DNA of 64,000 nt from SZUA-309 sp965230005 (GTDB taxonomy: Bacteria > Pseudomonadota > Gammaproteobacteria > Pseudomonadales > Azotimanducaceae). The stretch is taken from positions 62,001-126,000 of the forward strand of contig OZ245934.1 in the NCBI GenBank assembly GCA_965230005.1, in the 5' to 3' direction. Below, in pieces: positions 61,034-64,000 of this stretch. The notes beneath the pieces are model-generated. The model had not been told where the DNA came from and did no database searches. It saw only the letters and a list, made by a program, of their open reading frames with translations. Numbering within the stretch: the first letter of the stretch is position 1; every line of letters begins with the position of its first letter. The position numbers and the translations under genes were made by a program.

Positions 61034-64000
61034 GTGACCAATCTGCGCCGGCATGTACCGGAGCTTGCCCTCGAGTGGGCTGCGGAACAGCCCGATGCAC
61101 GGTGGCGAGTCCTCGAGGGTACACTCTGCTTCGCTGACATCTCCGGCTTCACAGCACTGGCGGAAAGACTGGCCCAGCACGGTCGCATGGGTGGTGAGGA
61201 ACTCGTAGAAACGCTCGGGGGCGTGTTTGCTTCCATGATCGGGATTGCCCGGAGCCGCGGCGGCGGGTTGTTGAAGTTCGGTGGTGATGCGTTGCTGCTG
61301 TTCTTCCAGGGGCCCGACCATGCGGTTCAGGCGGCGTGTGCTGCCGTTGAGATGCGAACTGCGCTACGGGAGGTGTCGAAGTTGCCGACGTCCGTCGGTC
61401 CCTTGAAGTTGTCCATGTCCGTTGGGCTGCATTCGGCGGCATCACACTTCTTTCTGGTCGGAACGGGCCATCGTGAGCTCGTGATCCTCGGGCCGGCGGC
61501 CAACTCGGTCATCGCCATGGAAAGTGCTGCGGAAGCGGGTGAGATCGTGTTATCACCGGAGACCGAGGCGCTGCTGCCCGCGGGGGCCACGCGGTACCGT
61601 GAAGACGGAGAGCGTCTGCTGCGTTGGCGTCGTGCTGTCAGGGAACCGACCTCCGGCGCTCGCTACGATGATGAAGCGGAGGCTGCCGCGAGAGCACTTT
61701 TTCCAGCGCTACTCGGGCGGCACCTCGCTGATGGTGCCCCGGACCCTGAGCACCGAGTGGCCTGCATTGCGTTTCTGCGTTTCTCGGGGACTGACGTGCT
61801 GCTTGAACAGCGCGGACCGGAGGTCGTGGCGGCGGCCCTCGACAACACGCTTGGTCAGATCCAATCCATTCTGGATGCTGAAGGGGTCACGCTCCTGGCG
61901 CTGGATGTCGATCGCGATGGTGGCAAGCTCTTTCTTGCCGCCGGTATTCCTCAGGCCCATGAGGACGACGAAGGGGTCATGCTGCGCGCGCTTCGCCGCA
62001 TCCTGGATCAGGAGCTGCCTCTGCCGCTCCAGGCTGGAGTGAACCGTGGGCATGTGTTTGCAGCAGAGATCGGCGACGGCAGCAGAGCGGCCTATTCGGC
62101 CATGGGTGATACCACCAACACGGCTGCTCGACTCATGGCGCGGGCTCCTATGGGCAGCATCTATGCCCATCCGGTAACGCTGGACGAGTGTCAGACGCTG
62201 TATGAGGCAACACCCACCGAGCCGCTGAGCTTCAAGGGGAAGGCCGCGCCGATCGTTGCCTACGAAGTGGGTGCAGAAATCGGTTTGCGCGAACGCGAAG
62301 GCCTCGGAGTCGATACGCTGATCGGGCGTCAGAGTGAGCTGAGCCAGCTTCGACAGGCGATCGCGAAGGTAACCGGTGGCCAGGGTGGTGGTTCCCTGTC
62401 TCTGGTTGGCGACACGGGTCTGGGTAAGACCCGACTGCTCCGCGAAGCCACGTCGCTGGTCGAGCCGATTCTGCGGACCCGGGGCGAACCGTACGGTGCA
62501 AACAGCCCTTATCGAATGCTTCGCGATCCACTGCGACGCCTCCTCGGTCTTGATCCGGCTCGGGAGGGGTCCCTCGAAGCACAGCTCGAAGCCTCCGTGC
62601 GGAAGCATTGCCCGGAGTTGCTGCCTTTTCTTTCTCTCCTCGGCGATGTGCTCAGCCTGTCCATTCCGCCGACCGAGCAGGTGGAAGCCATCGATCTGCG
62701 TTTCCGTCCGGATCGGCGGGCAGACGTGCTCATTGAGCTCCTTACCGCGACGGTGACCGGACCCCTGACCTTTCTCGTCGACGAAGCTCACTGGTGTGAT
62801 GAGGCGTCGGCACACTTGTTTGGGCGGATCGAGGCCGCGTGTGCCGAGAGACCGTGGTTGTTGCTGAGTGCGCGTCGTGACGTCGATCAGGGTTTTGTAC
62901 CCGAAGCGGCTGCACAGATTGTGCTGGCACCGATGTCCGAAGAGGAGATCCGCACGCTTGTCCGGGTCGCCACTGATGCCGCGCCACTGCGGGATCATGA
63001 AATCCATGCGGTCGTCGCTCGGGCCGGTGGCTACCCGCTGTTTGCGGAAGAAATCATTCGCGCTTCCCGGGAAGCGGGTTCTCTGGATGCTGTGCCGGAA
63101 TCTCTCGAAGCTGCGATGGCGATACAGGTGGATGCGCTGGATCGAGCCGCCCGGCGTACGCTCCAGTTTGCCTCCGTACTGGGTCGGAGCTTCTCGAAGG
63201 TTGCGCTCGCCGGTCTTCTCGGCAGTGAAGAACGCACGTTGGAGGCCTCGCACCTCGAACGCCTTGAGGAATTTATCGTCCCGGAGCCCGGGGAACGTTT
63301 TCACTTCCGCAGCAGCATGCTCCGAGACACGGTCTATGAGGGTGTTGCCTATCGACTTCGGCGACGCCTGCACCAGGCTGCAGGCGAGGAGCTCGAGGCG
63401 CGCACGGACGATGCGGAGTCCGTTGCGGATGCGCTGGTGATTCATTTCTCCCGCGCAGGTGACGCCGAACGTTCCTGGCGTTACGGGCGTCTTGCAGGGG
63501 ATCGGGCAGTGGCTCGCCACGCGAACGGTGATGCGGCCAGCTTCTATGAGCTTGCGCTGGACGCTGCAAGACGAACGGAAGCCGTCAGTATAGAGCGCTG
63601 CGGGCCAGTCTGGGTGGATCTTGGGGAGGCGCGAAAAGCGGCTGGCATGTTCGACGAGGCGGCCGGCGCGTACCGGGAAGCCCTGAAGGCGGCTGCTGAC
63701 CCGCTGGTCCGCGCGCGGGTGCTGTTTGGTTTCGCGAAGCTGCGCGATCGTTCCGGTAAACCATCTTCTGCTCTGCGGGATCTGACCGCTGCTGAGAAAC
63801 TCATCGCGGACAGTCGTGAACCGGCCGCCGCGGCGCTGCGCGCCGAGTTGGTCTCCTTCCGTGCCAACGTGCTTTTTGGTCAGGACAAGCTCGATCGGGC
63901 CATTTCAGTAGCGGACCAGGCTGTAGGTCTGGCGGAAGCCGCTGAGGCGCAGGCAACGCTCGCGGAGTCGCTGGCGATTCGTGAATCGGCGCGGACGATG
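61034..64000 (+). CDS. sAC-like protein: tandem class III cyclase domains and AAA ATPase (runs off window)
   Basis: The frame is open from a GTG at 61034 (an in-frame TAG lies just upstream) to the window end, 989 codons. The first cyclase domain has LCFADISGFTALAERL and LLKFGGDALLLFF, keeping metal Asp35 and Asp85. The second has IAFLRFSGTDVLLE, VDRDGGKLFLAAG and AMGDTTNTAARLMA; its Asp is replaced by Arg, so it may supply only part of the site. The ATPase has Walker A GDTGLGKTRLL and Walker B LTFLVDEAHW. TPR-like helices begin near the end. This layout is that of soluble adenylyl cyclase. Cyclic-nucleotide synthesis is inferred. Confidence 0.85.
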   Translation, partial: MTNLRRHVPELALEWAAEQPDARWRVLEGTLCFADISGFTALAERLAQHGRMGGEELVETLGGVFASMIGIARSRGGGLLKFGGDALLLFFQGPDHAVQAACAAVEMRTALREVSKLPTSVGPLKLSMSVGLHSAASHFFLVGTGHRELVILGPAANSVIAMESAAEAGEIVLSPETEALLPAGATRYREDGERLLRWRRAVREPTSGARYDDEAEAAARALFPALLGRHLADGAPDPEHRVACIAFLRFSGTDVLLEQRGPEVVAAALDNTLGQIQSILDAEGVTLLALDVDRDGGKLFLAAGIPQAHEDDEGVMLRALRRILDQELPLPLQAGVNRGHVFAAEIGDGSRAAYSAMGDTTNTAARLMARAPMGSIYAHPVTLDECQTLYEATPTEPLSFKGKAAPIVAYEVGAEIGLREREGLGVDTLIGRQSELSQLRQAIAKVTGGQGGGSLSLVGDTGLGKTRLLREATSLVEPILRTRGEPYGANSPYRMLRDPLRRLLGLDPAREGSLEAQLEASVRKHCPELLPFLSLLGDVLSLSIPPTEQVEAIDLRFRPDRRADVLIELLTATVTGPLTFLVDEAHWCDEASAHLFGRIEAACAERPWLLLSARRDVDQGFVPEAAAQIVLAPMSEEEIRTLVRVATDAAPLRDHEIHAVVARAGGYPLFAEEIIRASREAGSLDAVPESLEAAMAIQVDALDRAARRTLQFASVLGRSFSKVALAGLLGSEERTLEASHLERLEEFIVPEPGERFHFRSSMLRDTVYEGVAYRLRRRLHQAAGEELEARTDDAESVADALVIHFSRAGDAERSWRYGRLAGDRAVARHANGDAASFYELALDAARRTEAVSIERCGPVWVDLGEARKAAGMFDEAAGAYREALKAAADPLVRARVLFGFAKLRDRSGKPSSALRDLTAAEKLIADSREPAAAALRAELVSFRANVLFGQDKLDRAISVADQAVGLAEAAEAQATLAESLAIRESARTM

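Noticed and set aside
61709..63520. 603-codon open frame on the minus strand
   Set aside because: It is antisense to the cyclase/ATPase gene, has no recognisable motifs, and long antisense frames are common in GC-rich DNA.
1..64000. CRISPR, insertion sequences, prophage, tRNA or rRNA
   Set aside because: No repeated spacer pattern, transposase, integrase, phage protein or RNA gene signature was found by reading the window.

Overview
This is a GC-rich (roughly 60-65 % by eye), gene-dense chromosomal window. It has about fifty protein genes, short intergenic gaps, and no rRNA, tRNA, CRISPR array, insertion sequence or phage gene that I can recognise. Two TonB-dependent receptors, several lipoproteins, a periplasmic chorismate mutase/cyclohexadienyl dehydratase fusion, a DksA2 paralogue and many acyl-CoA enzymes suggest a free-living, probably aquatic, gammaproteobacterium that degrades organic matter. 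That placement is inference; there is no marker gene for a firm assignment.

Layout. 1-8189 (+): the tail of an arylsulfatase, a DUF3604 (PHP-like) protein, an alpha-carbonic anhydrase, an outer-membrane channel-like protein, a TMEM175/DUF1211-like membrane protein, and an AsmA-family gene split in two by an apparent one-base frameshift. 8234-10902 (-): a membrane protein, an outer-membrane barrel and an ACC deaminase. 10939-13756 (+): an acyl-CoA dehydrogenase-fold monooxygenase and a Rieske oxygenase alpha subunit. 13814-17080 (-): a glycine-zipper protein, a BBE-like FAD oxidase, a nitroreductase and a YceI-like lipoprotein. 17162-22434 (+): a MATE transporter, DUF418, a VOC protein, a thiolase and an SDR. 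22479-23027 (-): a carboxymuconolactone decarboxylase (AhpD-like) gene whose CxxC second position is TGA, with a hairpin exactly 11 nt downstream, so a possible selenoprotein. 23180-28436 (+): a type III CoA-transferase and two tandem large secreted proteins that each combine a peroxiredoxin-like domain, a c-type haem domain and a copper-monooxygenase-like (PHM-type) region.

28529-30941 is a zinc-limitation locus: DUF1826 divergent from a COG0523 GTPase and a DksA2-type protein, with a Zur-like half-site in the divergent promoter. 31160-37385 holds hydrolases, an acyl-CoA dehydrogenase, a hydratase and an MDR dehydrogenase. 37681-45514 is the most system-like block: a large TonB receptor followed by three TPR proteins, with 2OG-Fe(II) oxygenase, sulfotransferase and Asp/Asn beta-hydroxylase domains. 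45833-53962 carries an M14 aspartoacylase-like enzyme coupled to a lipoprotein, an amidase, three crotonases and a second CoA-transferase. 54041-64000 has an S41 protease, a serine hydrolase, the AroQ-PheC fusion, a DUF2946 His-rich protein overlapping it, a TonB receptor resembling copper receptors, and an sAC-like protein with tandem cyclase domains plus an AAA ATPase that runs off the window.

The scattered thiolase, SDR, crotonases, CoA-transferases and acyl-CoA dehydrogenases point to broad acyl-CoA catabolism. The envelope genes point to scavenging of organic substrates and metals.
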